From: Tepidimonas sediminis
GTDB taxonomy: Bacteria; Pseudomonadota; Gammaproteobacteria; Burkholderiales; Burkholderiaceae_C
NCBI RefSeq assembly: GCF_007556605.1
Contig: NZ_VJND01000013.1
Span: 1 to 64,000 of the forward strand
Reading direction: 5' to 3'
Length of the DNA stretch: 64,000 nt
Part shown: piece by piece, positions 20,075-32,404 of the stretch
Numbering within the stretch: position 1 is the first letter of the stretch
How the letters are laid out: the number at the start of each line of letters is the position of its first letter
Notes under the pieces: generated by a model
What the model was told of the DNA's origin: nothing
Seen by the model: the letters and a program-made list of their open reading frames with translations, nothing else
The model's database searches: none
Program-made: the position numbers and the translations under genes

Positions 20075-20150
20075 TGGCGCGGCTGGCGGGGATCGAACCC
20101 ACGACCTTCGGCTTCGGAGGCCGACACTCTATCCACTGAGCTACAGCCGC
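20075..20150 (-). tRNA. tRNA-Arg (anticodon CCG)
   Basis: Read on the minus strand, the acceptor arms GCGGCTG and CAGCCGC pair perfectly. The D stem, the anticodon stem TCGGC/GCCGA with loop CTCCGAA, and the T arm with GTTCGATC are all present. The anticodon is CCG, reading CGG arginine codons. Discriminator G and the 3' CCA are encoded. A TAGAAT-like -10 box on the minus strand (20167-20162) lies about 12 bases upstream of the mature 5' end. Confidence 0.96.
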
Positions 20151-20201
20151 TCGAGGGCCGCATTCTAGCAGCGGCGGCCGCAAGCGGCTCGGAGCGGCTC
20201 G

Positions 20202-20207
20202 TATAAT
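20202..20207 (+). promoter_or_regulatory. Consensus -10 box upstream of cytochrome c5
   Basis: A perfect TATAAT lies 75 bases before the cytochrome ATG, in otherwise GC-rich DNA. No good -35 hexamer is found 16-18 bases upstream. Two near-copies of CGGCTCGGAG/CGGCTCG precede it. It is a likely promoter for the cytochrome-aroQ unit. Confidence 0.45.
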
Positions 20208-20281
20208 CGCCCGAATCTGGAAGCCGGCGAGCGGCCCGCGCGCCGGCGCAGGCCAGCACTGTCGATCTCCGAAGGGACATC

Positions 20282-20788
20282 ATGAGCGAGCACGCCCACG
20301 ACGCGCACACCGGCCCCATCAAGACCCCCAGACAGCTGTGGTGGACCGCCCTGGCCTCCTTCGTCGTGCCGGTGGCGCTGATCATGGCGCTGGTGGCCTA
20401 CGTGAGCCGCGACGTCAAGCCGCAGGCCGGGGTGGCCAACCCTGAGCTGGCCACCGCCCAGCGCATCCAGAAGGTCGGCACGGTCGAGCTGCGCGACGCC
20501 AACCGCCCGCTGGCCGCCGGCGCCGACGTCTACAAGGCGCAGTGCGCGGCCTGCCACGGGGCGGGCCTGGTGGGGGCGCCGAAGTTCGGCGACAAGGCGG
20601 CGTGGGCGCCGCGCCTCGGCCAAGGCTTCGACGCGCTGGTGCAGTCGGCGCTGAAGGGCAAGGGTGCGATGGGCGCGCAGGGTGGCGGCGCGTTCCGCGA
20701 CCTCGAGATCGCGCGTGCGGTGGCCTACATGGCCAATGCCGTCGGCGCCAGCTTCCCCGAGCCCGAGGCGCCGGCCGAAGGCAAGTGA
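20282..20788 (+). CDS. Membrane-anchored cytochrome c5 family protein
   Basis: 168 aa. A membrane anchor lies near 21-42, then a periplasmic haem domain with the haem attachment site C88-A-A-C91-H92 and a probable axial methionine in [13 protein letters not shown] (about 127). The single class I haem with the MGAQGG signature fits cytochrome c5. It transfers electrons, probably to a terminal oxidase. The ribosome site GAAGGGAC precedes the ATG. It overlaps the start of aroQ, which is unrelated in function. Confidence 0.92.
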   Translation: MSEHAHDAHTGPIKTPRQLWWTALASFVVPVALIMALVAYVSRDVKPQAGVANPELATAQRIQKVGTVELRDANRPLAAGADVYKAQCAACHGAGLVGAPKFGDKAAWAPRLGQGFDALVQSALKGKGAMGAQGGGAFRDLEIARAVAYMANAVGASFPEPEAPAEGK

Positions 20789-21303
20789 GCCCGAACCCCG
20801 CCCCCGCGGCTGCCGGCTCCGCCGCGACGGAGCGGGCAGCCCGCGTGCTCGTGCTCAACGGACCGAACCTCAACCTGCTGGGCACGCGGGAGCCGGGGGT
20901 CTACGGGGCGCTCACCCTGGCGGAGCTCGAGGCGCGCTGCCGCGCCCACGGGGCGGCGCTGGGTCTGCAGGTCGAGTGCTTCCAGAGCAACCACGAAGGC
21001 ACCCTGATCGAGCAGATTCACGCGTGGGGCTTGGCGCACCGCAGCGGGCAGGCCCTCGGCGTGGTCTTCAACCCCGGCGCCTACACCCACACCTCGATCG
21101 CGCTGCACGACGCCATCAAGGGGGTCGAGCCGCTGCCGGTGATCGAGGTCCACCTGTCCAACGTCCACGCGCGCGAGGCGTTCCGCCACCACTCCTGGAT
21201 CGCGCCGGTGGCGGCGGGCTCCATCATCGGGCTGGGCCCCGACGGCTACCTGCTGGCGCTGGAGGCGCTGGCGCGGCGTGCCGGACTGCGTTCGAACCCA
21301 TAA
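20785..21303 (+). CDS. aroQ: 3-dehydroquinate dehydratase, type II
   Basis: Third step of the shikimate pathway. Type II signatures are clear: [21 protein letters not shown] with the catalytic Tyr, [33 protein letters not shown] and [22 protein letters not shown] at 20785 overlaps the cytochrome stop and has GAAGG just upstream, giving 172 aa with a 20-residue Ala/Pro-rich extension. GTG at 20845 would give 152 aa, closer to the usual 145-150. The 3' end overlaps the convergent neighbour by 58 bases. Confidence 0.95.
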   Translation: MSPNPAPAAAGSAATERAARVLVLNGPNLNLLGTREPGVYGALTLAELEARCRAHGAALGLQVECFQSNHEGTLIEQIHAWGLAHRSGQALGVVFNPGAYTHTSIALHDAIKGVEPLPVIEVHLSNVHAREAFRHHSWIAPVAAGSIIGLGPDGYLLALEALARRAGLRSNP

Positions 21304-21818
21304 CGCTGCGGCAGCTCGTCGGCGCGCACCCCGGCGGGCTCGGCCAGCCCCCAGCGCCCCTGCTCGAGCGCCTCGGCCGCCAGGGCCACGTCCTGGCTGT
21401 GCACCAGACCGACCCCGAGCGGCGTGACCAGGTACAGCCGCCCCTCCTCGTCCAGCAACGCCGCCGTCGGCACGCCGGCCGGCGCGCCGGTGTGCGCGCG
21501 CACGGTGGCGTCGGGCTGCACGCGCCAGATCCACGGCGTGGCCGCCAGCTCCACGTATACCCGCTGCGGTCCGTTCTGAAAGAACCACTGTCCCTCGGCG
21601 TCGGCCTCGTAATTGCGGCCGATGAAGGCGATCAGCCCCTCGTGCCGCAGCTCGGCGCCGCGGCTGGCCGCGCTGGCACCCGGCCCGGCGAACGGCCCCG
21701 CGGCCTGCGCGGCGGCATCGCGCATCCACCAGCGGCCGCGCTCGTCCAGCCCCAGCCAGCCGTAACAGTGCGGCACGTTGGGCCATTTGGCCAGAGCGGC
21801 CTTGACGATCGCGTCCAT
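21246..21818 (-). CDS. Conserved betaproteobacterial protein of unknown function (DUF2946-like)
   Basis: 190 aa. The opening [20 protein letters not shown] and the following [14 protein letters not shown] are a pattern I associate with a conserved family in Burkholderiales carrying a DUF29xx label; I am not sure of the exact number. Further blocks are [40 protein letters not shown] and [17 protein letters not shown]. The mixed aromatic-rich beta pattern, without signal or membrane segments, suggests a cytosolic protein. The last 19 codons overlap the 3' end of aroQ on the opposite strand. Function unknown. Confidence 0.8.
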   Translation of the reverse strand: MDAIVKAALAKWPNVPHCYGWLGLDERGRWWMRDAAAQAAGPFAGPGASAASRGAELRHEGLIAFIGRNYEADAEGQWFFQNGPQRVYVELAATPWIWRVQPDATVRAHTGAPAGVPTAALLDEEGRLYLVTPLGVGLVHSQDVALAAEALEQGRWGLAEPAGVRADELPQRYGFERSPARRASASSASR

Positions 21819-21854
21819 GCGCTGCGACTCCCTCGAAGCCTCGACGTCACGGCG

Positions 21855-22799
21855 CTATCGTAGCGCCGCGGCGGCCTGCAGCCAGTCCGACACGTGTTCC
21901 CAGACGCCCCATACCTGGCCGCGCGGATCGCCGCGAAAACGCGGCTCGGCAAAGCCGACGTGGCCGCCCTGCGCCGGCTGCCACAGGCGTACCCAGGGGC
22001 CGACCTCCTCCGGCGTCGGCAGGCTGGCGGCCGGCACGAACGGGTCGTTGCGCGCGTTGAGCACCAGCGTCGGCACGGCGATGCGCGCCAGGTGCGGCCG
22101 GCTCGATGCCCGCTGCCAGTAATCGTCCACCCCCGCAAAGCCGTGCAGCGGCGCGGTGAAGGCGTCGTCGAAGGCGCGCAGCGTGCGCGCCCGCATGGCG
22201 CGCGCGGCGTCGATGCGTCCCGGGTGGGCGCGGGCGAACGCCGCCGCCTTGGCGCGCATCGTGCGCAGGAAGTGCCGCGCGTACAGCCAGCGGTTGAGGC
22301 CGCGGTCGATCGCGGCGCCGGCGGCGGCCAGATCCAGCGGTGCCGACACCGCCGCGGCGGCCTGCACCACCGCGCCCGCGTGGTCACCGTGCTCCTGCAG
22401 CCAGCGCAGCAGCGCGTTGCCGCCCAGCGACACCCCCACCGCGCGCAGCGGCACCCCGGCCAGCGCGCGGGCCGCCTGCCGCAGCATCCCGTCGATCTCG
22501 GCGTGGTCGCCGCTGTGGTAGGCGCGCGGCGCGCGGTTCGGCTCGCCGGAGCAGCCGCGGAAGTGCGGCACGATCAGCGCCCAGCCGCGCCGCAGGGCCA
22601 CCCACGCCAGCGCCTGCGCGTAATGGCTGCGCGAGGAGCCCTCCAGCCCGTGGAACAGCACCACGGCCGCACGCGGGGCCGCGGCGCGCGGCAGCCAGAG
22701 GTCGGCGTCGATGAAATCGTCGTCGGGGGTATCCCAGCGCAGCCGCCGTGGCGGAGGCAGCGGCTCGGGAGTGCGGCAGGCCAGCAGCGCGGCGGCCAC
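21855..22799 (-). CDS. YheT-type alpha/beta hydrolase
   Basis: Alpha/beta hydrolase of the YheT group. HGLEGSSRSHYAQALA forms the oxyanion region, GVSLGGNALLRW holds the nucleophile serine, RNDPFVP the acidic residue and GGHVGF the histidine. The annotated GTG at 22799 gives 314 aa. The same frame continues upstream without a stop and encodes PPAWQRGGHRQT, the N-terminal motif of YheT proteins (PPxWxRxGHxQT), but has no ATG or GTG there. The true start may be an unusual codon such as the CTG at 22898, which overlaps the atpC stop. The substrate is unknown, probably a lipid or ester. Confidence 0.85.
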   Translation of the reverse strand: MAAALLACRTPEPLPPPRRLRWDTPDDDFIDADLWLPRAAAPRAAVVLFHGLEGSSRSHYAQALAWVALRRGWALIVPHFRGCSGEPNRAPRAYHSGDHAEIDGMLRQAARALAGVPLRAVGVSLGGNALLRWLQEHGDHAGAVVQAAAAVSAPLDLAAAGAAIDRGLNRWLYARHFLRTMRAKAAAFARAHPGRIDAARAMRARTLRAFDDAFTAPLHGFAGVDDYWQRASSRPHLARIAVPTLVLNARNDPFVPAASLPTPEEVGPWVRLWQPAQGGHVGFAEPRFRGDPRGQVWGVWEHVSDWLQAAAALR

Positions 22800-22894
22800 G
22801 GTCTGCCGGTGCCCGCCGCGCTGCCAGGCCGGAGGTCGCGGCCACGCATCCGGCGGCGCCGGAGCGGCGGGCAGGGAAAGCCGATCGGTGCGGT

Positions 22895-23311
22895 TCAGCG
22901 CTTCTGCCGGTACTTGCGCAGCGCCGCGATCTGCGCGGCCATGATCGCCAGCTCCGACTGCGCCTTGGCCAGATCGATCTCGCTCTTGGCGTTCTTCAGC
23001 GCCTCCTCGGCCGCCTTGCGCGCCTCCATGGCCTTGGCTTCGTCGAGATCCTTGCCGCGGATGGCGGTGTCGGACAGCACCGTCACCACCTTCGGCTGGA
23101 CCTCCAGAATGCCGCCGGCCACGAAGACGAACTCTTCCTCACCGTCGGGCTTCTCGATGCGCACCGCACCCGGCTTGATGCGCGTGATCAGCGGCACGTG
23201 CCCGGGCAGGATGCCCAGCTCGCCGGCCTCGCCCGGCAGCGCCACGAAGGTCGCCGGGCCGCTGTAGATCGACTCCTCGGCGCTGACCACCTCGACCTGG
23301 ATGGTGTTCAT
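22895..23311 (-). CDS. atpC: ATP synthase F1 epsilon subunit
   Basis: 138 aa. The N-terminal beta sandwich contains [28 protein letters not shown], and the C-terminal helical hairpin ([40 protein letters not shown]) can inhibit ATP hydrolysis. The ATG at 23311 has GGAGACGAG upstream. It is the last gene of the operon, followed by the YheT-like frame with almost no gap. Confidence 0.97.
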   Translation of the reverse strand: MNTIQVEVVSAEESIYSGPATFVALPGEAGELGILPGHVPLITRIKPGAVRIEKPDGEEEFVFVAGGILEVQPKVVTVLSDTAIRGKDLDEAKAMEARKAAEEALKNAKSEIDLAKAQSELAIMAAQIAALRKYRQKR

Positions 23312-23381
23312 CTCGTCTCCTGGGGACTGCGGCGCGGGGCGCACGCGCTGCGCGCGCCCGCGTCGGCCGCGGTTGCGGGGA

Positions 23382-24794
<1,413 letters not shown>

Positions 24795-24838
24795 TCAAAC
24801 CTTGTTCGATTGCGAGAATGACGGGAACCCGGTTGGCG

Positions 24839-25708
24839 TCACACCGCCGCGGCGCCGGCGACGATTTCCGACAGCTCCTTGGTGATGCCGGCCTGACGCG
24901 TCTTGTTGTAGACCAGCTTGAGCTCGTTGATGAGGTTGCCGGCGTTGTCGGTGGCGGCCTTCATGGCCACCATGCGGGCCGACTGCTCCGAAGCCATGTT
25001 CTCGGCCACGGCCTGGTAGATCAGCGCCTCCACGTAGCGCACCAGCAGCTCGTCGATGACGCTTGGCGCGTCGGGCTCGTAGATGTAGTCCCAGTCGTAG
25101 CCCGGCGCGCCGGTCTCCAGGTCGCGCGCCGACAGTGGCAGCAGCTGCTGCACCACCGGCTCCTGCTTCATCGTGTTGATGAAGCGCGTGTAGCACAGGT
25201 ACACGGCGCTGAGCTTGCCCTCGGCGTAGGCATCCAGCAGCACCTTCACCGGCCCGATCAGGCGCTCCAGGTGCGGCGTGTCACCCAGGCCGGTGACGTG
25301 CGAGACCACCTTGGCGCCGATGCGGTTGAGGAACCCCAGGCCCTTGTTGCCGATGGCCACCACCTGCGCGCTCTTGCCTTGGCCCTGCAGCTCGCGCAGA
25401 TGGTTGGTCACCGCGCGCAGCAGGTTGGTGTTCAAGCCGCCGCACAGGCCCTTGTCGGTGGTCACCACGATCATGCCGGCCACCGGGGCATCGGCGTGCT
25501 CGACCATGAACGGATGCACGTACTCCGGGTTGGCGCGGCTGAGGTTGGCCGCGATCTGGCGCACCTTCTCCGCGTACGGCCGCGCCATGCGCATGCGCTC
25601 CTGCGCCTTGCGCATCTTGGAGGCGGCGACCATCTCCATGGCCTTGGTGATCTTCTTGGTGTTTTCCACCGACTTGATCTTGCCGCGTATTTCCTTGCCT
25701 GCTGCCAT
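24839..25708 (-). CDS. atpG: ATP synthase F1 gamma subunit
   Basis: Central rotor shaft (289 aa). The N-terminal helix [20 protein letters not shown] and the C-terminal helix ([41 protein letters not shown]) form the coiled coil turning inside alpha3beta3. GAGGAGTT precedes the ATG. Confidence 0.99.
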   Translation of the reverse strand: MAAGKEIRGKIKSVENTKKITKAMEMVAASKMRKAQERMRMARPYAEKVRQIAANLSRANPEYVHPFMVEHADAPVAGMIVVTTDKGLCGGLNTNLLRAVTNHLRELQGQGKSAQVVAIGNKGLGFLNRIGAKVVSHVTGLGDTPHLERLIGPVKVLLDAYAEGKLSAVYLCYTRFINTMKQEPVVQQLLPLSARDLETGAPGYDWDYIYEPDAPSVIDELLVRYVEALIYQAVAENMASEQSARMVAMKAATDNAGNLINELKLVYNKTRQAGITKELSEIVAGAAAV

Positions 25709-25749
25709 CGCAACTCCTCGGAATCAGGGTCAGGGCTGCAAGCGGCCGC

Positions 25750-27306
<1,557 letters not shown>

Positions 27307-27358
27307 GACGCGTTTCCTTTGCGCAATGTTCTCGCGGGCGTTGGGGGGCGGCGGCCGT

Positions 27359-27889
27359 TCAGGCCGTCAGCGCCACGCGCATTTGTTCCAGACGGGCCTT
27401 GACGGAGGTGTCCAGCACCTCGTCGCCGACCACCACGCGCACGCCGCCGATCAGCTCGGGGCGCAGCTCCACCTGCAGCCGCAGCTGGCGGCCGAAGCGC
27501 TTCTCCAGCACGGCCTTGAGCTCCTGCAGCTGCGCGCCCTCGATCGGGAAGGCGCTCTCGACGCGCGCGTCGGCCACGCCGTGCTGCGCGTTGAGCAGGG
27601 CGCGGAACTGGCGCGCGATCTCGGGCAGCGCGCGCAGGCGGTCGTTGTCGATGACGGTGCGCAGGAAGTTCTGGCCCAGCGGCGGCAGCGGCGTCTTGAG
27701 CACGCCGGTGACGACGTCGTAGACCTGCTGCGCCGTGACCTTCGGGTCGGCGGCGAAGGCCAGCAGCTGCTCATGCGCGGCCACGGTGGCCAGCGCCTCG
27801 AGCCACTCGGCGGTCTCGGGGCCGTGCGCACCGGCGGCCTTGAACAGCGCCTCGGCGTACGGACGGGCAATGGTGGCGAGTTCTGCCAT
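27359..27889 (-). CDS. atpH: ATP synthase F1 delta subunit
   Basis: Stator link between F1 and the b dimer (176 aa). The opening [15 protein letters not shown] and the C-terminal [24 protein letters not shown] with [18 protein letters not shown] are the OSCP/delta signatures. Confidence 0.98.
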   Translation of the reverse strand: MAELATIARPYAEALFKAAGAHGPETAEWLEALATVAAHEQLLAFAADPKVTAQQVYDVVTGVLKTPLPPLGQNFLRTVIDNDRLRALPEIARQFRALLNAQHGVADARVESAFPIEGAQLQELKAVLEKRFGRQLRLQVELRPELIGGVRVVVGDEVLDTSVKARLEQMRVALTA

Positions 27890-27930
27890 GGTTCAACCTC
27901 GGGGGCGCGGGGACGGCGCGCGGCGCCGCG

Positions 27931-28401
27931 TCACAGCTCGGCCTTCAGCCGCTCGAGCAGCTCGGCGTGGGTGCGCGCGTCGACCTCGCGGCGCAGGATC
28001 TGCTCGGCGCCCTTGACGGCCAGCATCGCCACCTGCTCGCGCAGCGCCTCGCGCGCCTGCACGGCCTGCTGCTCGGCCTCGGCCTTGGCCGCGGCGACGA
28101 TCTTGGCGGCTTCCTCGGAGGCGCGGGCCTTGGCCTCCTCGATGATGGCGTGGGCGCGGCGCTCGGCATCGGCCAGGCGCGCGGCGGCCTCGTTGCGCGA
28201 CTGCGCCAGCGTGTCTTCGATGCGCTTGTTGGCCACGGCCAGCTCGGTCTTGGCCTTCTCGGCGGCGGCCAGACCTTCGGAAATCTTCTGCGCACGCTCG
28301 TCCAGCGCCTTGGCGATCGGCGGCCACACGAACTTCATCGTGAACCACACCAGGATCGCGAAGACGATGGCCTGCGCAAAGAGGGTTGCATTGATGTTCA
28401 T
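27931..28401 (-). CDS. atpF: ATP synthase Fo b subunit
   Basis: Peripheral stalk subunit (156 aa). One N-terminal membrane helix (about 7-25: [20 protein letters not shown]) is followed by a long charged coiled coil rich in Ala/Glu/Lys. [10 protein letters not shown] is typical of proteobacterial b subunits. Confidence 0.98.
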   Translation of the reverse strand: MNINATLFAQAIVFAILVWFTMKFVWPPIAKALDERAQKISEGLAAAEKAKTELAVANKRIEDTLAQSRNEAAARLADAERRAHAIIEEAKARASEEAAKIVAAAKAEAEQQAVQAREALREQVAMLAVKGAEQILRREVDARTHAELLERLKAEL

Positions 28402-28515
28402 CGCAACGCCTTTCGGACGGGGTATGCGGATGGGGCTGCGTCGGGGGGCCGGGTGGTGCGGCGTGCGCCCGCGGCCTGCCGGCCGCCGGGCGCACCCTTC
28501 CTCACGTCGGGGCGA

Positions 28516-28773
<258 letters not shown>

Positions 28774-28822
28774 TTAGGTTACAGAGGAAGGTTGGGGGAA
28801 ACGGTTGCGAGGCGCGCCTCTG

Positions 28823-29695
<873 letters not shown>

Positions 29696-29731
29696 TCATT
29701 CCCACGTTCGTTGATCGAAACGAGTCTTCCG

Positions 29732-30292
29732 TCAGCGGATGCGTGCCAGCCACCAGGCCAGCACGTATCCCTTGAGCACCACCGCCAGCCCGACCAGCAG
29801 GCCGGGCCAGCTCAGATCCGGCACCAGGCGCGGCGCGGCGACCAGCATGGTCAGCGCGAGCAGCACCTTGATCCCCTCCCACACCAGCCAGCGGGCGAGC
29901 GCCGAGCGCGCCGGCTGCACCGCGGCGGCCCGCCGCCAGCGACCGCGCAGACCGCCACCCATGCCCCAGGCCATCACCAAGGCAGGCACGAAGGCACAGG
30001 CGCCACCCCACGCCACCGAGGCGACCAACCCCGCCCGCTGCGGCCAGACGAACCGCCACGCCAGCCACGCCCCGACGATCGCCAGCACCCAGACCAGGAC
30101 CTGGGCCGCCAGCACATGCCGCATCCCCGGCATCCGCTGGCGCCGGCGCCACGCCTGTGCCTCCTCGCGGCTGAGGGGCTTGCATCCGGCCGCAGCGCCC
30201 TCATCTGGCTCGTCGTCGGCCCAGACACGCCAGCGTCGCGCACCGGCTGCCTGATCCTCGGCCCGCTCGACGGACGGCTGAGGGTTCGCCAT
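29732..30292 (-). CDS. atpI: ATP synthase-associated protein I
   Basis: 186 aa, first gene of the ATP synthase operon. A hydrophilic N-terminal 60 residues lead into four hydrophobic helices (about 61-80, 86-108, 139-155, 160-182). AtpI proteins help assembly of the c-ring or supply ions. Sequence conservation is low in this family, so the call relies on position and topology. The N-terminal extension is longer than in E. coli. ATG 30292 was chosen over an upstream start that has no ribosome site. Confidence 0.85.
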   Translation of the reverse strand: MANPQPSVERAEDQAAGARRWRVWADDEPDEGAAAGCKPLSREEAQAWRRRQRMPGMRHVLAAQVLVWVLAIVGAWLAWRFVWPQRAGLVASVAWGGACAFVPALVMAWGMGGGLRGRWRRAAAVQPARSALARWLVWEGIKVLLALTMLVAAPRLVPDLSWPGLLVGLAVVLKGYVLAWWLARIR

Positions 30293-30364
30293 TGTCTCGT
30301 GCCCCCTTGACGCACGCCTGACGCGGCGCTTGGCGCCCCAGGCCACGTTGACAAAAAGCTCTTT

Positions 30365-30370
30365 ATTATA
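30365..30370 (-). promoter_or_regulatory. Consensus -10 box for the ATP synthase operon
   Basis: On the minus strand positions 30370-30365 read TATAAT, 73 bases upstream of the atpI start and the only AT-rich patch between divergent atpI and ybeD. No clear -35 hexamer is found at 16-18 bases. The plus strand of the same patch may serve ybeD-lipB-lipA, so this could be a shared divergent promoter region. Confidence 0.5.
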
Positions 30371-30408
30371 CGGACAAACCCCAGCCCACCACGCATCGAG
30401 GACCGCCG

Positions 30409-30681
30409 ATGGCCGATCCCGCCCCCGCCTCGCCCCTGACCTTTCCGTGCCGCTTCCCGATCAAGGTGATGGGCGCGCACGCCGATGGCTTCGTCGCCGC
30501 CGTCGCGCACGTGGCGCGCGGCTTCGATCCCGGCTTCGACGAGACCACCATCGAGGTGCGCACCAGCCGCAACGGCCGCTACCTGGGCCTGACGCTGAAC
30601 GTGCACGTGACCTCGCGCGAACAGCTCGACGAGCTGTACCGCACCCTGACCACGCATCCGATGGTCAGCGTGGTCCTGTGA
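30409..30681 (+). CDS. ybeD: YbeD/DUF493 family protein
   Basis: 90 aa with the DUF493 pattern [27 protein letters not shown], ending [13 protein letters not shown]. It is a small ACT-like fold conserved upstream of lipB in proteobacteria. Its biochemical role is unclear. The stop overlaps the lipB ATG by one base (TGATG), implying translational coupling. Confidence 0.95.
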   Translation: MADPAPASPLTFPCRFPIKVMGAHADGFVAAVAHVARGFDPGFDETTIEVRTSRNGRYLGLTLNVHVTSREQLDELYRTLTTHPMVSVVL

Positions 30682-31355
30682 TGGAACTGCGCCACCTGGG
30701 CCGCGTGCCCTACGAGCCCACCGTGGAGGCGATGCGCGCCTGGACCGAGGCGCGCGGGCCCGGGACGGCCGATGAGCTGTGGCTGTGCGAGCACCCGCCG
30801 GTGTTCACGCAGGGCCAGGCGGGCCGGCCGGAACACGTGCTGGATCCCGGCGACATCCCCGTGGTGGCCACCAACCGGGGCGGCCAGGTCACGTACCACG
30901 GCCCGGGCCAGGTGGTGGCCTACCCGCTGCTGGATCTGCGCCGCGCCGGCTTCTTCGTCAAGGAGTACGTGCACCGGCTGGAGGAGGCGGTGCTGCGCAC
31001 GCTGGCGGACTGGGGCGTGACCGGCCACCGCGTCGCCGGCGCCCCGGGCGTGTACGTGCGGCCGGACGATCCGCACGGCCACGCCGCGCTGCACGGCCCG
31101 CGCCCCGGGAACGACCCATGGGCGGGGCTGGCCAAGATCGCCGCGCTGGGCATCAAGGTGCACCGCCACTGCACCTACCACGGACTGGCGCTCAACGTCG
31201 CGATGGACCTGAGCCCCTTCCTGCGTATCAACCCCTGCGGCTACGCCGGCTTGCGCACCGTCGACCTTGCTACGATCGGCGTGACGGCCGACCCGGCCGA
31301 GGTCGGCGACGCGCTGGCCGACCACCTGCGGCGGCTGCTGGCGCCGCGCGCCTGA
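30681..31355 (+). CDS. lipB: Lipoyl(octanoyl) transferase
   Basis: Transfers octanoyl from acyl carrier protein to lipoyl domains. The catalytic cysteine lies in [16 protein letters not shown] and the lysine in [44 protein letters not shown] is the family block. 224 aa from ATG 30681, which shares a base with the ybeD stop. Confidence 0.97.
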   Translation: MELRHLGRVPYEPTVEAMRAWTEARGPGTADELWLCEHPPVFTQGQAGRPEHVLDPGDIPVVATNRGGQVTYHGPGQVVAYPLLDLRRAGFFVKEYVHRLEEAVLRTLADWGVTGHRVAGAPGVYVRPDDPHGHAALHGPRPGNDPWAGLAKIAALGIKVHRHCTYHGLALNVAMDLSPFLRINPCGYAGLRTVDLATIGVTADPAEVGDALADHLRRLLAPRA

Positions 31356-31390
31356 GCGCCCGAACCACCGCCCCAACCGGATCCGATGCC

Positions 31391-32365
31391 ATGACTCCCG
31401 CCACCGACACCCCCTACGACCCCACCGCCAAGCAGAAGAGCGCCGCCAAGACCGCGCGCATCCCGATCAAGGTCGAGCCGGCGCCGCTGCTGCGCAAGCC
31501 CGAATGGATCCGCGTCAAGGCCGGCAGCCCCAGTTCGCGCTTCTACGAGATCAAGGACATCCTGCGCGCCAACCGACTGGTCACCGTGTGCGAGGAGGCC
31601 TCCTGCCCCAACATCGGCGAGTGCTTCGGCAAGGGTACGGCCACCTTCATGATCATGGGCGACAAGTGCACGCGGCGCTGCCCGTTCTGCGACGTCGGCC
31701 ACGGCCGGCCGGACCCGCTCGACCCCGACGAGCCCGAGAACCTGGCGCGCACGATCGCGGCGCTGAAGCTGAAGTACGTCGTCATCACCAGCGTCGACCG
31801 CGACGACCTGCGCGACGGCGGCGCGGCGCACTTCGTGGCCTGCATCCGGCGCGTGCGCGAGCGCTCGCCCGGGACGCGCATCGAGATCCTGACACCGGAC
31901 TTCCGCGGCCGCGACGATCGCGCGCTGGCGATCCTGGCGGAGGCGCCGCCGGACGTCATGAACCACAACCTGGAGACGGTGCCGCGTCTGTACAGGCAGG
32001 CACGCCCCGGCTCGGACTACGCCTTCAGCCTGAACCTGCTGCGCAAGTTCAAGGAGCGCTTTCCCCACATCCCCACCAAGAGCGGGCTGATGGTCGGCCT
32101 CGGCGAGACCGATGAGGAGATCCTGCAGGTGATGCGCGACCTGCGCGCGCACGGCGTGGACATGCTGACCATCGGCCAGTACCTGGCGCCGAGCACGCAC
32201 CACCTGCCGGTGCGGCGTTACGTCGAGCCGGCCACCTTCGCGATGTTCGAGCGCGAGGCCTACGCGATGGGCTTCACGCACGCCGCCGTCGGCCCGCTGG
32301 TGCGCAGCAGCTACCACGCCGACCGGCAGGCGCACGCCGCCGGCGTGGTCGACGGCTCGGCCTGA
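31391..32365 (+). CDS. lipA: Lipoyl synthase
   Basis: Radical SAM enzyme inserting two sulfurs into octanoyl groups. The auxiliary cluster motif is [12 protein letters not shown], the radical SAM motif [10 protein letters not shown], and the C-terminal RSSYHA supplies the serine ligand. 324 aa from ATG 31391. It lies 35 bases after lipB and ends at a 10-base-pair hairpin shared with the convergent TolC-OmpA gene. Confidence 0.98.
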   Translation: MTPATDTPYDPTAKQKSAAKTARIPIKVEPAPLLRKPEWIRVKAGSPSSRFYEIKDILRANRLVTVCEEASCPNIGECFGKGTATFMIMGDKCTRRCPFCDVGHGRPDPLDPDEPENLARTIAALKLKYVVITSVDRDDLRDGGAAHFVACIRRVRERSPGTRIEILTPDFRGRDDRALAILAEAPPDVMNHNLETVPRLYRQARPGSDYAFSLNLLRKFKERFPHIPTKSGLMVGLGETDEEILQVMRDLRAHGVDMLTIGQYLAPSTHHLPVRRYVEPATFAMFEREAYAMGFTHAAVGPLVRSSYHADRQAHAAGVVDGSA

Positions 32366-32371
32366 CCCCGC

Positions 32372-32402
32372 CGGCGGCCGGCAGAACAGCCCCCGGCCGC
32401 CG
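32372..32402. terminator. 10-bp hairpin between lipA and the TolC-OmpA fusion
   Basis: CGGCGGCCGG (32372-32381) and CCGGCCGCCG (32393-32402) form a perfect stem with an 11-base loop, exactly between two convergent stop codons. No T-run follows. It could stop transcription from both sides. Confidence 0.55.
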
Positions 32403-32404
32403 CC

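Noticed and set aside
30348-30372. TTGACA followed by TATACG on the plus strand before ybeD
   Set aside because: The spacer is only 13 bases, too short for a sigma-70 promoter, although the AT patch itself probably contains promoters.
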